In this document: positions 16,901 through 24,202 of the stretch, piece after piece
Layout of the letters: each line of letters opens with the position of its first letter
Numbering within the stretch: position 1 is the first letter of the stretch
DNA from: Micromonospora echinaurantiaca
Lineage (GTDB): Bacteria > Actinomycetota > Actinomycetes > Mycobacteriales > Micromonosporaceae
Reading direction: 5' to 3'
NCBI RefSeq assembly: GCF_900090235.1
Contig: NZ_LT607750.1
Coordinates: 3,298,501-3,362,500, forward strand
DNA: 64,000 nucleotides
Position numbers and translations under genes: made by a program
Notes under the pieces: generated by a model
Databases searched by the model: none
What the model was told of the DNA's origin: nothing
The model's input: only the letters and a program-made list of their open reading frames with translations

Positions 16901-17955
16901 TCGGACCGCTTCATGGTCAGCGGCAGGCCCTCGTTGGCCGGGTGCTGCCGGTCGGTTAGGTCGACCACCGCCTCCTGCACCGTGCTGTCCGGCGGCGGGC
17001 CGGCGTCCGGGCCGATCAGCCACAGCTCGGCCAGTTGCACCAGCGGCTCCCCGCTGTTCGCGGTGACGTTGAGTCGGTAGTGCTGGTACGCCTTGTCGTT
17101 GGTGAAGCTGAACTGCCGGGTCTGGAACCGCTGCGGGAAGGTCTCGTTGCTGCGGGTGTCCAGGTCGGTCCAGGAGTTGCCGTCCGCGGAGCCCTGCAGG
17201 GTCCAGTTCTTCGGGTCCCGGCCGGGGAAGTCGTTGGCCGAGGTGAGCGCGTACCGGCTGACCACCACCGGCTTGGCCAGCTTGACCGCGAGCCAGCCGG
17301 TCGGGTTGAAGGTCAGCCACTTGGTGCCGGTCGAGCCGTCGATCGCCTTCGCCGCCGTCTCGTTCGGCGGGTTCTCGGCGCTCGCCGTGGCGGAAACGGG
17401 CTTCTCGGCGTTCGGCAGGCCGGCCGCCGGTCGGGTGCCGATCAGCCCGGTGAACCAGGCGGAGCTGGGCTGGGCGCGGGCCGCGTCGTGTACGCCGAGG
17501 AAGCCGCCGCCGCCCTTGATGTACGCCTGGAACGCCGCCTCCTGGGCGTCGTTCAGGGCGACCCCGTTGGCGGACAGGAACACCACGGCCCGGTACCGGG
17601 CCAGGTTGCCGACGGTGAACACGCCCGGGTCGGCGGAGGCGTCGACGGCGAAGCCGTGCTCGCCGCCCAGGCTCCGGATCGCGTCGACGGCCTTGCCGAC
17701 CGGGTCGTCCTGCTGGTCGACCGGGCCGTGGAAGACCAGCAGCTTCACCGCCGCCGCGGCCTCGGCGGCGGCGGCCTGCACGGGTGCCGGGGCGGCGGCC
17801 TGCGCGGGCAGGGCCAGCAGCCCGAGCGCCAGCACGGCGCTCGCGGCGAGCGCGCCGCTGCGTCGTACGACCCGTCGGGTGGGTGGTGGGGAGGCTGTGA
17901 CGTCGACGGGTGGGCGTCCGACCCATCTGGACAGCCGGGAGCGGTGCTGAGCCAT
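13918..17955 (-). CDS. secreted ThuA / discoidin / PQQ-type sugar dehydrogenase / PKD / DUF1080 protein
   Basis: Exported multidomain protein of 1345 residues. The ATG at MAQHRSRL follows AAGGAG by 5 bases; the signal peptide ends near residue 55 (ALPAQAAA). In order: a ThuA-like fold, first part at about 71-180 (KLLVFHGPVDQQ, GFLGVHDA); an F5/8-type (discoidin) carbohydrate-binding domain at 184-318 (AIDGSTGTKWLTF); the rest of the ThuA fold at 328-436 (HPANEGLP, GRSFYTGMGRTEASY); a soluble quinoprotein glucose/sorbosone dehydrogenase-like propeller at about 448-955 (EPHGLTIAPDG, CCHAGGGMTFDESG); a PKD domain at about 960-1043 (WEWNFGDGS); an unnamed module at 1046-1130; and DUF1080 at 1133-1345 (GAFVRFPD, GQWNDYEIRV). 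DUF1080 members include 3-keto-glycoside hydrolases. The protein looks made for oxidising and cleaving extracellular sugars; the substrate is unknown. Confidence 0.88.
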   Translation of the reverse strand: MAQHRSRLSRWVGRPPVDVTASPPPTRRVVRRSGALAASAVLALGLLALPAQAAAPAPVQAAAAEAAAAVKLLVFHGPVDQQDDPVGKAVDAIRSLGGEHGFAVDASADPGVFTVGNLARYRAVVFLSANGVALNDAQEAAFQAYIKGGGGFLGVHDAARAQPSSAWFTGLIGTRPAAGLPNAEKPVSATASAENPPNETAAKAIDGSTGTKWLTFNPTGWLAVKLAKPVVVSRYALTSANDFPGRDPKNWTLQGSADGNSWTDLDTRSNETFPQRFQTRQFSFTNDKAYQHYRLNVTANSGEPLVQLAELWLIGPDAGPPPDSTVQEAVVDLTDRQHPANEGLPLTMKRSDQWINWDPSPVGRVHTVAQVEEGTYNPGLSGNGAFHPISWCQDYDGGRSFYTGMGRTEASYTTDKQFRSHLLGAIRWTAGLVRGDCQATVASNYRIERLTTTNQPGQLDQIGEPHGLTIAPDGTVFYIGKAACPSGPVVSWDDPRVGLGCGTIHRWDPKTKQVKLLTTLAVMGNRGSGSELVKNEEGLVGITLDPKFAQNGWVYVYWMPHESIDRVKRIGQRTVSRFTYDAAKQTIDQSTRKDLLHWDTQIHSCCHAGGGMTFDESGNLYIGTGDSNSSGGSNGYSGNNWTQEYQGVSFQDARRTSGNTNDLNGKILRIHPESDGTYTIPPGNLFTGNEEGGGKTRPEIYVMGVRNIARIAWDPVNDWLTAAWVGPDAGAPSPELGPAKYETATIITSAGNQGWPYCMGNRQPYRDRSNTDANVLTGWYDCDNLKNTSPRNTGLVNIPPARDNMIWYSPQGGGPVFPKRADGSGLPTYQVGDETFTQPYLKGGGQAIMDGPTYQRENVDVDSGVAWPEYWDDKWFIGDQSNANNRVAVTVDKSKVDSHGPPAFAEDLRSIIRSGSGGTQLQSWMDAKFGPDGALYMLDYAGGFFSLHANQKLIRVAYQGGPATPNPNHATARAVAQSNPKTIAFSSAKAGGVAWEWNFGDGSAPSREANPTHTYAKFGTYQATVKVTYADGEVATGKVQVVVGCAAPDTRTTVRMLDTDTGVTNHEVGGDCTVNDLIDDERMWTDHGQFVSHVASVVGDLRKAGVLDNREASALQKAAAQSAIGKVPGYQPIFDGSAQSLADWRQAPGGSFTLQPDGSIRSSGGLGMLWYAKQEFADFSLRLQFRDVSTGNTYANSGAFVRFPDPRTPLEERPADSCGTVGSARSSQAWVAIYCGHEIQIYDGPTGEPQKTGSVYNFDPIGLDQAGVTPKGQWNDYEIRVVGQHYTITRNGVVINEFDNTPGKASSRQGDPPTDLRQFLSGFVGLQNHGTNDLIEIRNVRVREL

Positions 17956-18063
17956 CTCGACTCCTTCACAGGTGAGGTGTGGCGGAGGTGCGTTGTCCGA
18001 GCGGTTCGAGCAGAAGGCGGTGCGGTCGGGGTTGGCGGGCGCGGACCACGGCGGTGGCCCGCG

Positions 18064-18114
18064 CCGGTGGCGGCTGCCGGTCCGTTCAGCTCCGGACGGA
18101 CCGGCAGCCACCGG
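18064..18114 (-). terminator. hairpin terminator after the laccase gene
   Basis: CCGGTGG plus CTGCCGGTCCG (18064-18084, with a 3-base CGG bulge) pairs with 18097-18114. The long stem lies about 31 bases beyond the laccase stop on the minus strand and separates the cupredoxin-isomerase-laccase unit from the large dehydrogenase gene, which then needs its own promoter in 17956-18063. Confidence 0.65.
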
Positions 18115-18144
18115 CCCTCGTCGGCGGCGCGGCGGCCGCCGGCG

Positions 18145-19347
18145 TCACTTGTGCTGGTGCTGCCCGGCGGCGGTGTCCGCGCCGGTGGTGGCGCCGGCCG
18201 CGGTGCCGCCGGCCGGGTGGGCGTGGGAGTGGTCGTGGCCGGGCGGCATGTTCCCGTTCTCGTCCAGGACGTGCAGCATCGTCGACATGCCGCCGTCGGA
18301 GTGGAACTGCATGTGGCAGTGCAGCATCCAGTGGCCCGGGCCCACCGAGGCGCCGGCGGTCACCGTGACGCCGAACGAGTCGCCGGGGCCGAGCGGCTTG
18401 TTGTCGATGGTCTGGACGAGGTCGGCGAAGGGTTCCCCGTTGGGCAGCACCCCGGTGCGGTTGTCCGCCCAGGCGTGCCCGTGCAGGTGGAAGGTGTGCA
18501 TGTCGTTGCCGATGCCGACGACGATGAACTCCACCTTCTCGCCCTTGCGGGCGACCAGGCAGGTCGGTCCCGGCTGCGGTTGCTGCGCGTCGCAGGTGTC
18601 GGCGGCAGCGCCCCGGCGCAGGTTGATGCTTTGCCGGTCACCGAAGACCACGGTGTAGGTGCGGTCGGGCTTCGGGTCACCGGGGCGGCGGACCACCAGC
18701 CCGCCGAAGAGCCCCGCGCCGAGGCCCTGGGTGCCGTGCGGGCCACCCACCACGTGGTCGTGGTACCACCAGTGGCCGGCCGTGCCCGGCGCGCCGGTCT
18801 TCTTGTTGCGCTGCTGGGCGAACCAGGTGTATGTGCGCGACTCGCCGGGCGGCACGAACGAGCCGGACTGCACCGTGCCGTCGGAGAGCTGGGTGTACTT
18901 CACCCCGTGCACGTGCAGCGAGACGCCGAGCGGGTGCGCCGGGTCGGTGCGCAGCTGCTCCAGGGTGGCCGCGGGCACCTGGTTGTGCACCGTGATGGCC
19001 AGGCACTCGCCCTCGGTCATCTCGATGGTGGGGCCCGGGTAGGAGGCGGTCTGCGGGGTGAGGCCGTAGCCGAGCCGGACCTGCGTGCCGTCCTTGGTCA
19101 GCTCCACCGCGTACAGCTGCATGGTGCGGTCCGGCTTGGCGCAGCCCTCCGGCCGCTCGGCGAAGAACGATCCGGTGCGGGCGGTCGCCAGGCCGCCGGC
19201 GCCGACCACGGTGAGCAGCACGGTGGCCGCCACCACCAGCAGCCGGCGGGCGCTGGAGCGGGGCCGACGCGGCTCGCCCCGGTCGTCGCCGGTCGCGCCG
19301 CCGTCGACCGACGGTGGCGGGTCCTCGACCAGCCGCCAGGCGCTCAC
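18145..19347 (-). CDS. two-domain multicopper oxidase (small-laccase type)
   Basis: Extracytoplasmic copper oxidase of 400 residues that oxidises phenols, metals or protein donors and reduces O2 to water. An N-terminal signal or anchor (RRLLVVAATVLLTVVGAGGL, about 34-53) precedes the catalytic part. All four copper motifs are intact: HVHG, HWWYHDH, HTFHLHGH and HCHMQFHSDGGM, the last giving the type-1 Cys, the flanking His and an axial Met. The length and pattern match the two-domain small laccases of Streptomyces rather than three-domain CotA types. The C-terminus is His-rich (GHDHSHAH, QHQHK) and could hold copper. The GTG start overlaps the stop of the isomerase-like gene by 4 bp. The type-1 cupredoxin two genes upstream could be an electron donor, which is inference. 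Confidence 0.92.
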   Translation of the reverse strand: MSAWRLVEDPPPSVDGGATGDDRGEPRRPRSSARRLLVVAATVLLTVVGAGGLATARTGSFFAERPEGCAKPDRTMQLYAVELTKDGTQVRLGYGLTPQTASYPGPTIEMTEGECLAITVHNQVPAATLEQLRTDPAHPLGVSLHVHGVKYTQLSDGTVQSGSFVPPGESRTYTWFAQQRNKKTGAPGTAGHWWYHDHVVGGPHGTQGLGAGLFGGLVVRRPGDPKPDRTYTVVFGDRQSINLRRGAAADTCDAQQPQPGPTCLVARKGEKVEFIVVGIGNDMHTFHLHGHAWADNRTGVLPNGEPFADLVQTIDNKPLGPGDSFGVTVTAGASVGPGHWMLHCHMQFHSDGGMSTMLHVLDENGNMPPGHDHSHAHPAGGTAAGATTGADTAAGQHQHK

Positions 19348-20312
19348 CGTTCACCCCGCAGGTCGACGATCCGCTGGTAGCTGCGCTCGGCGGCGCCCAG
19401 CGAGCCGGGCGGGTTCGGCTGGGCGTTCGGTGCGGTGTCCTGCTCCCAGAGGTAGGTGAACCGGCCACCGCCGTCGAGTTCGGTGAAGAACTCGGCGAAC
19501 GGGATGGTGCCGGCGCCGAACTCCACGTCCAGGTAGGAGTTGCCCTGCTGCGGGTCGGGCAGCGGGACGCCGTCCTTGACGTGGAACAGCGGGAACCGGT
19601 GCGGCTGGGCCTTGACGTAGTCCACCGGGCGGAACCCCGGGTACTTGCGGGCGCCGCCGTACGCCCACAGGATGTCCAGCTCCAGGAACACGTACCGGGG
19701 GTCGGTGAGTTCCAGGAACAGGTCGTACAGCCGCACGTCGGGCCGGTCGAGCGCGAAGCTGAACTCGATGGTGTGGTTGTGCTGGTAGAGCTTGATCCCG
19801 CGGGCCGCGGCGGCGGCGCCCCAGGTGTTGAACTCGGCGGCGGCGGCCTGGTAACCGGCGATGGTGCGGTTGCCGGTGGGCGCCGAGGCGGTGCCGATGG
19901 CCGGCATGCCGAGCGTCTCGGCGACGTCCAGTTCCCACTCCAGGTTGTTGCGGAAGTCACCGAGCCCGCGGTGGCTGCCGGCCGCCTTCAGCCCGTTGTC
20001 GTCGAGCAGCTGGCGGATCTGCGCCGGCGTGATCGGGCCGACCGCGCCCTGGGTGTAGCCGGCGAACTCCACCTCCCGGTAGCCGATCCGGGACAGCTCC
20101 TCGAACACGGCCGCGAAGCCGAACTGCGCGATCTTGTCGCGGACGCTGTAGAGCTGGATGCCCAGGTGCCCGCGCGGCACCAGGTGCCCGTTCGAGGCGC
20201 CGCCGGATGCCGCGGCGGGCAGCGCGCCGGCGAGGCTGGCGGCGCCGACCGCGACGGTGGAGCCGGCGAGGCCGCGCAGCAGCGCCCGGCGGTCGATCCT
20301 GTGTTTCGCCAT
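19344..20312 (-). CDS. Tat-exported sugar isomerase/epimerase-like TIM-barrel protein
   Basis: Protein of 322 residues with a twin-arginine signal (DRRALLRGLAGSTVAVGAAS, cleavage near AAASG) followed by an AP-endonuclease-2/xylose-isomerase-like TIM barrel. Family landmarks are LGIQLYSVRDK at the first strand, GYREVEFAGYTQG, KLYQHNHTIEF, VFLELDILWAYGG and PLFHVKDG, which supply the Glu, Asp and His metal ligands. Tat export suggests it folds with a metal in the cytoplasm and works outside the cell, unusual for sugar-phosphate isomerases. Relatives act on 3-keto sugars and on C- or O-glycosides, which would fit the DUF1080 neighbours. It is 19 bases downstream of the cupredoxin gene and overlaps the laccase gene by 4 bp. 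Confidence 0.85.
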   Translation of the reverse strand: MAKHRIDRRALLRGLAGSTVAVGAASLAGALPAAASGGASNGHLVPRGHLGIQLYSVRDKIAQFGFAAVFEELSRIGYREVEFAGYTQGAVGPITPAQIRQLLDDNGLKAAGSHRGLGDFRNNLEWELDVAETLGMPAIGTASAPTGNRTIAGYQAAAAEFNTWGAAAAARGIKLYQHNHTIEFSFALDRPDVRLYDLFLELTDPRYVFLELDILWAYGGARKYPGFRPVDYVKAQPHRFPLFHVKDGVPLPDPQQGNSYLDVEFGAGTIPFAEFFTELDGGGRFTYLWEQDTAPNAQPNPPGSLGAAERSYQRIVDLRGER

Positions 20313-20331
20313 GGTTGGTTCCCTTCGCTCG

Positions 20332-23300
20332 TCAGCAGCAGCTGGTCGAGGTGGCAGAGGACGGCGCGCCGCCGGGGCAGCACGGGGACAGCGGCGCGAT
20401 CCGTACGTCGCGGAAGCTCACGACGTCGCCGGTGCCGTGGTTCTGCAGGCCGATGTGGCCGCTGGCGTGCTGACGCCCGGCGCCGCCGGGGTCGTCGGCC
20501 CGGGGCGGGCTGAACACCGCGTCCGGCGCGTTGACGTACTCGTTGATCAGCTCGCCGTTGCGGAACACGGAGTAGTGCTGGCCCACCACCCGGATCTCGT
20601 AGTCGTTCCAGGTGCCCTTCGGGGTGACCCGCGCGCCGTCGAGGTCGACCCGGTCGAAGCCGTACACCGAGCCGCTCTTGTACTGGTCACCGTCGGGCCG
20701 GTCGTAGATCTGCAGCTCGTGGCCGTACTTGATGGCCACCCACTCGGGCCGCGACTCGGCGGGGTGCCCGTGCACGTTCGGGAAGCGGACGAAGACCCCG
20801 CTGTTGGCCCGGCCGGTGCCCGGCGCGTCGTCCCGCCACCGCAGCTTCAGCGAGAAGTCGCCGTACTCGGCGGTGCGCAGCCAGAGCATGCCCAGGCCGG
20901 GCACGGCGCGGCTGGTGATCGACCCGTCGGCGTTGCGGGTGAAGCCGCCCGCCCCGACGTGCTCCCACCGGTTGAACGAGGCCGCCGAGGAGTCCAGCAG
21001 CGGGCGGTAGCCGCTCTTCTGGTCCGGCTTGCCGACGCCGGAGCGGGCGGCGGCGCTGACCAGGCGGCCGTGCTCCTTGTGGTCGATGACGCCCAGGTGG
21101 TGCAGGTGCTCGGCGATCTCGGTGACGTGCTTGACGAACTGGCCGTGGTTCGGCCACTCGCGCTCGTCCTCGATGGCGTTGTTGATCGTGCAGGCGCCCT
21201 CGACGACCCGGTTGGGCACGCCGCTGTCGATGGTGCCGAGCCACACCGTTGGCCGGGTGTCCGGCACCGGGCAGCCCGGCTCGCCGCTGGCCACGACGGT
21301 GAAGGTCACCGACGCGGTGCCCGAGGTGTTGCCGGCCTTGTCGGTGGCCCGGTAGCTGACCGTGTGCGCGCCGGGCCGGTTCACCGTGATCGGCGCGGTG
21401 TAGGCGGCGTACGGCTGCCCGTCGAGGGAGTACTCGATCCGGTCGACGCCCGAGCCGGCGTCGGCGGCGGTGAGGATCACCGTGGCGCTGCCGAGGTAGG
21501 CGCCGTCGTCGTCGAGCTGGCCGGCGAGCGCGGCCGTGACGGTCGGCGGGGTGGTGTCCGGCGCGGGCGGGTCGACCACGGTGAAGGACACCGACTGGGC
21601 GGCGGAGGTGTTGCCGGCCTTGTCGGTGGCCCGGTAGCTGACCGTGTGCGCGCCGACCTGGTTGACCGTCACCGGCGCGGTGTAGACGGCGTACGGCTGC
21701 CCGTCGAGGGAGTACTCGATCCGGTCGACGCCGGTGCCGGCGTCGGTGGCCGAGACGGTGACCGTGGCGGAGCCGACGTACGCCCCGGCGTCGTCCCGCT
21801 GGCCGCTCACCGTGGCGGTCGCCGTGGGTGGCGTGGTGTCCGGGGCCGGCGGCCGCACCACCGTGAACGACACCGACTGCGGCGTCGAGGTGTTGCCCGC
21901 CTTGTCGGTGGCCCGGTAGCTGACCGTGTGCTGCCCCGGCTCGCTGACCGTGACCGGCGCGGAGTACGCGGCGTAGGCGTCCCCGTCGAGCGAGTACTCG
22001 ATCCGGTCGACGCCCGACTCGGTGTCGGTGGCCGACAGGGTCACCGTCGCCGACCCCACGTACGCTCCGGCGTCGTCCCGCTGCCCGGTCACCGCCGCGG
22101 TCACCGTCGGCGGCGTGGTGTCCGGCGCCGGCGGCCGCACCACGGTGAACGACACCGACTGTGCCGCCGAGGTGTTGCCCGCCTTGTCGGTGGCCCGGTA
22201 GCTCAGCGTGTGCTGGCCGAGCTGGTCGACCGTCACCGGCGCCGAGTAGGCGGCGTACGGCTGCCCGTCGAGGGAGTACTCGATCCGGTCGACGCCGGAG
22301 TCCTCGTCGGTGGCGGACAGGGTGACCGTCGCCGACTCCAGGTACGCCCCGGTGTCGTCCCGCTCCCCCGCCACCGCGGCGGTGACGGTCGGCGGGGTGG
22401 TGTCCGGTGTCGGCGGCTCGACCACGGTGAACGACACCGACTGCGCCGCCGAGGTGTTCCCCGATTTGTCGGTCGCCCGGTAGCTCACCGTGTGCTGGCC
22501 GACCTGGTCGACCGTCACCGGCGCCGAGTACGTCGCGTACGCCCCGCCGTCCAGCGAGTACTCCACCCGGGCGACGCCCGACTCGGTGTCGCTGGCCGAC
22601 AACGTCACCGTCGCCGCGCCCACGTACGCCCCGGCGTCGTCCCGCTGCCCGGTCACCGCGGCCGTCACGGTCGGCGGCGTGGTGTCCGGCGCGGGCGGCT
22701 CCACCACGGTGAACGACACCGACTGCGGCGTCGAGGTGTTCCCCGCCTGGTCGGTGGCCCGGTAGCTGAGCGTGTGCTGGCCCGGCTGGTTGACCGTCAC
22801 CGGCGCGGTGTAGGTGCCGTAGGTGCCGCCGTCGAGGGAGTACTCGACCCGGTCGACGCCGGAGCCTTCATCGGTGGCGGAGAGCGTCACGGTCGCCGCC
22901 CCCAGGTAGGCGCCGTTGTCGTCCCGCTCGCCCGACACGGTCGCGGACGCGGTCGGCGGTGTGGTGTCCGAACTGCCGCCGGTGACCACCAGGAGGCCGG
23001 CCATCCCGCCGTGGCCCGGGATCGCGCAGAAGTACCGGTAGGTGCCGGGCGAGAGCACCACGTCGACGGTCCACCGGCCACCGTTGGCGTCCGTCGGGTC
23101 GGCCAGGATGTTCACGTCGACGTCGCTGTTGTACGCCGGGTTGGTGGTGTCGAAGGTCAGGGTGTGCTGCATGCCGGTGGTGTTGCCGGTCGCGGCACTG
23201 TTCTCGAACACCAGCGTCGCCGGCCCGGCCACGGCGGTGGTCGGAGCCGACAGGTACGACAGGAAGTTGTCGCCGGCGGTCCAGGTGAGCACCTGGGCCT

Positions 23301-23478
23301 GCAGCTGGCGCGGCGCCTCGCTGCCGGCGGTCGACCGTCCCGCGTCCAGCGGGCGCGCGGTCGCCGGCGCGGCGGCCAGCCCGGCGGTCAGCGTCAGCAG
23401 GACCGCCGTGGCGACCGCGGTGATCGATCTGCGGAGCCGGCCCCGGGGGCGCCGGCCGGGCGGTGAGTACCCGTTCAT
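20332..23478 (-). CDS. secreted cupredoxin / six Ig-like repeats / DUF1080 protein
   Basis: Exported protein of 1048 residues; the start at MNGYSPPG follows GAGAGG and precedes a signal peptide ending near residue 42. A plastocyanin-like domain at about 62-167 has a full type-1 copper set: H105 (MQHTLTF), C151, H156 and M159 (YFCAIPGHGGMAG). Next come six tandem 94-residue Ig-like repeats (about 174-733) of the OmpL47 kind (GVDRIEYSLDG, HTVSYRATDKAGNTS). These are followed by an unnamed module (about 735-820) also present in the dehydrogenase protein and a DUF1080 domain (about 828-1040; GVFVRFPN, GTWNDYEIRV). The C-terminus ends in SCC with another CC pair close by. It probably carries electrons or binds sugar outside the cell. 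It is the first gene of the unit with the isomerase-like and laccase genes. Confidence 0.88.
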   Translation of the reverse strand: MNGYSPPGRRPRGRLRRSITAVATAVLLTLTAGLAAAPATARPLDAGRSTAGSEAPRQLQAQVLTWTAGDNFLSYLSAPTTAVAGPATLVFENSAATGNTTGMQHTLTFDTTNPAYNSDVDVNILADPTDANGGRWTVDVVLSPGTYRYFCAIPGHGGMAGLLVVTGGSSDTTPPTASATVSGERDDNGAYLGAATVTLSATDEGSGVDRVEYSLDGGTYGTYTAPVTVNQPGQHTLSYRATDQAGNTSTPQSVSFTVVEPPAPDTTPPTVTAAVTGQRDDAGAYVGAATVTLSASDTESGVARVEYSLDGGAYATYSAPVTVDQVGQHTVSYRATDKSGNTSAAQSVSFTVVEPPTPDTTPPTVTAAVAGERDDTGAYLESATVTLSATDEDSGVDRIEYSLDGQPYAAYSAPVTVDQLGQHTLSYRATDKAGNTSAAQSVSFTVVRPPAPDTTPPTVTAAVTGQRDDAGAYVGSATVTLSATDTESGVDRIEYSLDGDAYAAYSAPVTVSEPGQHTVSYRATDKAGNTSTPQSVSFTVVRPPAPDTTPPTATATVSGQRDDAGAYVGSATVTVSATDAGTGVDRIEYSLDGQPYAVYTAPVTVNQVGAHTVSYRATDKAGNTSAAQSVSFTVVDPPAPDTTPPTVTAALAGQLDDDGAYLGSATVILTAADAGSGVDRIEYSLDGQPYAAYTAPITVNRPGAHTVSYRATDKAGNTSGTASVTFTVVASGEPGCPVPDTRPTVWLGTIDSGVPNRVVEGACTINNAIEDEREWPNHGQFVKHVTEIAEHLHHLGVIDHKEHGRLVSAAARSGVGKPDQKSGYRPLLDSSAASFNRWEHVGAGGFTRNADGSITSRAVPGLGMLWLRTAEYGDFSLKLRWRDDAPGTGRANSGVFVRFPNVHGHPAESRPEWVAIKYGHELQIYDRPDGDQYKSGSVYGFDRVDLDGARVTPKGTWNDYEIRVVGQHYSVFRNGELINEYVNAPDAVFSPPRADDPGGAGRQHASGHIGLQNHGTGDVVSFRDVRIAPLSPCCPGGAPSSATSTSCC
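21278..22970. repeat. six tandem 282-bp coding repeats
   Basis: Six head-to-tail copies of about 282 bp encode the 94-residue Ig-like repeats of the cupredoxin protein. DNA identity is high in blocks, for example the stretch coding SYRATDKAGNTS and the PDTTPP junctions. Copies with 'AGNTSAAQS' and with 'AGNTSTPQS' occur in a mixed order, suggesting exchange between repeats. The region may collapse in short-read assemblies. Confidence 0.9.
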
Positions 23479-23513
23479 GGATGCCTCTCTCACGGTCCAA
23501 GAACTCATCTGAT

Positions 23514-23525
23514 CGACGTACGTCG
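23514..23525. promoter_or_regulatory. palindrome CGACGTACGTCG
   Basis: A perfect 12-bp palindrome lying 36 bases before the cupredoxin start codon. Its shape suits a dimeric regulator (for example a TetR-type repressor), but no partner gene is adjacent. Confidence 0.4.
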
Positions 23526-23575
23526 TTTCGCTGCCGGCCCGCGCGCCCCCTCCCCGGCCGCACGAGATCCCCGGC

Positions 23576-23593
23576 CGTGACCCGGATGTCACG
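23576..23593. promoter_or_regulatory. inverted repeat CGTGAC-N6-GTCACG
   Basis: Perfect 6-bp arms with a 6-base spacer, about 100 bases before the cupredoxin start codon. CGTGAC/GTCACG halves resemble sites for CRP-like or GntR-like dimers. It could instead act as an RNA hairpin in the long leader. Confidence 0.4.
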
Positions 23594-23860
23594 GTCGTCC
23601 TGAGTTGTGTGGGGGTCTGCCTGGGTCAGCGGGCGAGCCGGATCGCCCGCGGCGCCAGACACGGTTCCGCGTCGGAGCTGACGGGGTGTGGGTTGAGAAG
23701 GGACGGGCATCGGTCAAGCCACGGCGCTCGCGCGCCGGGGCGCCTGCGTGGGGCGCCGACCCGGGGTGCCATCCCTGGTCCTAGCCGTGGCCGCCGGACG
23801 TGTTGCGCCGCCCTCGGCCTCGATCGAGAGTCACCGTGCCGTCGGTTCGTCTCGCTGGAA

Positions 23861-23906
23861 CATATCGATGTGTCCCGACACTACTAACTTGCCATCGACG
23901 TGTCCA
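23861..23906 (-). promoter_or_regulatory. promoter with two GGACAC(A/G)TCGAT direct repeats
   Basis: On the minus strand TGGACA (23906-23901) is followed after 17 bases by TAGTGT (23883-23878), placing transcription start near 23871. Two near-identical elements, GGACACGTCGAT and GGACACATCGAT, lie 30 bases apart (three helical turns). One overlaps the -35 and the other the start point. This arrangement is typical of a repressed or dual-site controlled promoter. The likely target is the cupredoxin-isomerase-laccase operon, although the leader is long. Confidence 0.55.
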
Positions 23907-24080
23907 GACCTTTCGCTGACGCCGTCGGTACTTTTCTCCAGACAGACGAAAGTGCGTAGCGTGTCAACCCACGACGGCGTTACACGCCTCGTCCCATCCA
24001 TTGCGGACGGCACACGGGGCGGCCGGCGAGGCGGGGCGACCGGCGCGGCGGCGACCGGCGCGGCGAAGGCGGAACGACGG

Positions 24081-24111
24081 CGGCCGGCGGCACCGGAGGT
24101 GCCGCCGGCCG
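24081..24111 (-). terminator. hairpin terminator after the M23 peptidase gene
   Basis: A perfect 14-bp stem (24081-24094 with 24098-24111) with a 3-base loop, about 90 bases after the peptidase stop on the minus strand. It insulates the peptidase gene from the cupredoxin operon promoter. Confidence 0.75.
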
Positions 24112-24202
24112 CTCGGGAAACAGCTGTGGTGGTGCGCGCTCAGGACCGGGCGGGACGGGCCCCGACGCCATGGCCGAGCCGGCAGCCGGCGTCGGGCTCG
24201 GC

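Larger units (their letters stand above)
23479..24202. other. 724-base non-coding region upstream of the cupredoxin operon
   Basis: I see no credible gene here. It contains, from the cupredoxin start outward: a 12-bp palindrome, an inverted repeat, a promoter with two similar operator-like repeats, and the terminator of the M23 peptidase gene, each listed separately. From the promoter the leader would be about 390 bases. A 10-codon open frame starting at the ATG at 23863 (reading MFQRDEPTAR) lies just after the predicted transcription start and could be a leader peptide. No known riboswitch is recognised. Confidence 0.55.

Noticed and set aside
13075..16959. A 1294-codon plus-strand open frame opposite CcdA, TlpA and the dehydrogenase
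   Set aside because: Same GC artefact: Val/Arg/Asp/Gly-rich translation, no motifs, and it runs through three genes with strong domain evidence.
17956..18063. A tRNA-like GGTTCGAGC segment near 18000
   Set aside because: No acceptor, D or anticodon stems can be drawn around it.
21278..22970. Regularly spaced repeats resembling an array (CRISPR or satellite)
   Set aside because: The unit is 282 bp, in frame, and encodes a known Ig-like repeat; there are no short repeats with unique spacers.
20158..23466. A 1102-codon plus-strand frame with repeats opposite the cupredoxin gene
   Set aside because: Its repeats merely mirror the Ig-like repeats of the real minus-strand gene, which has a signal peptide, copper ligands and named domains.
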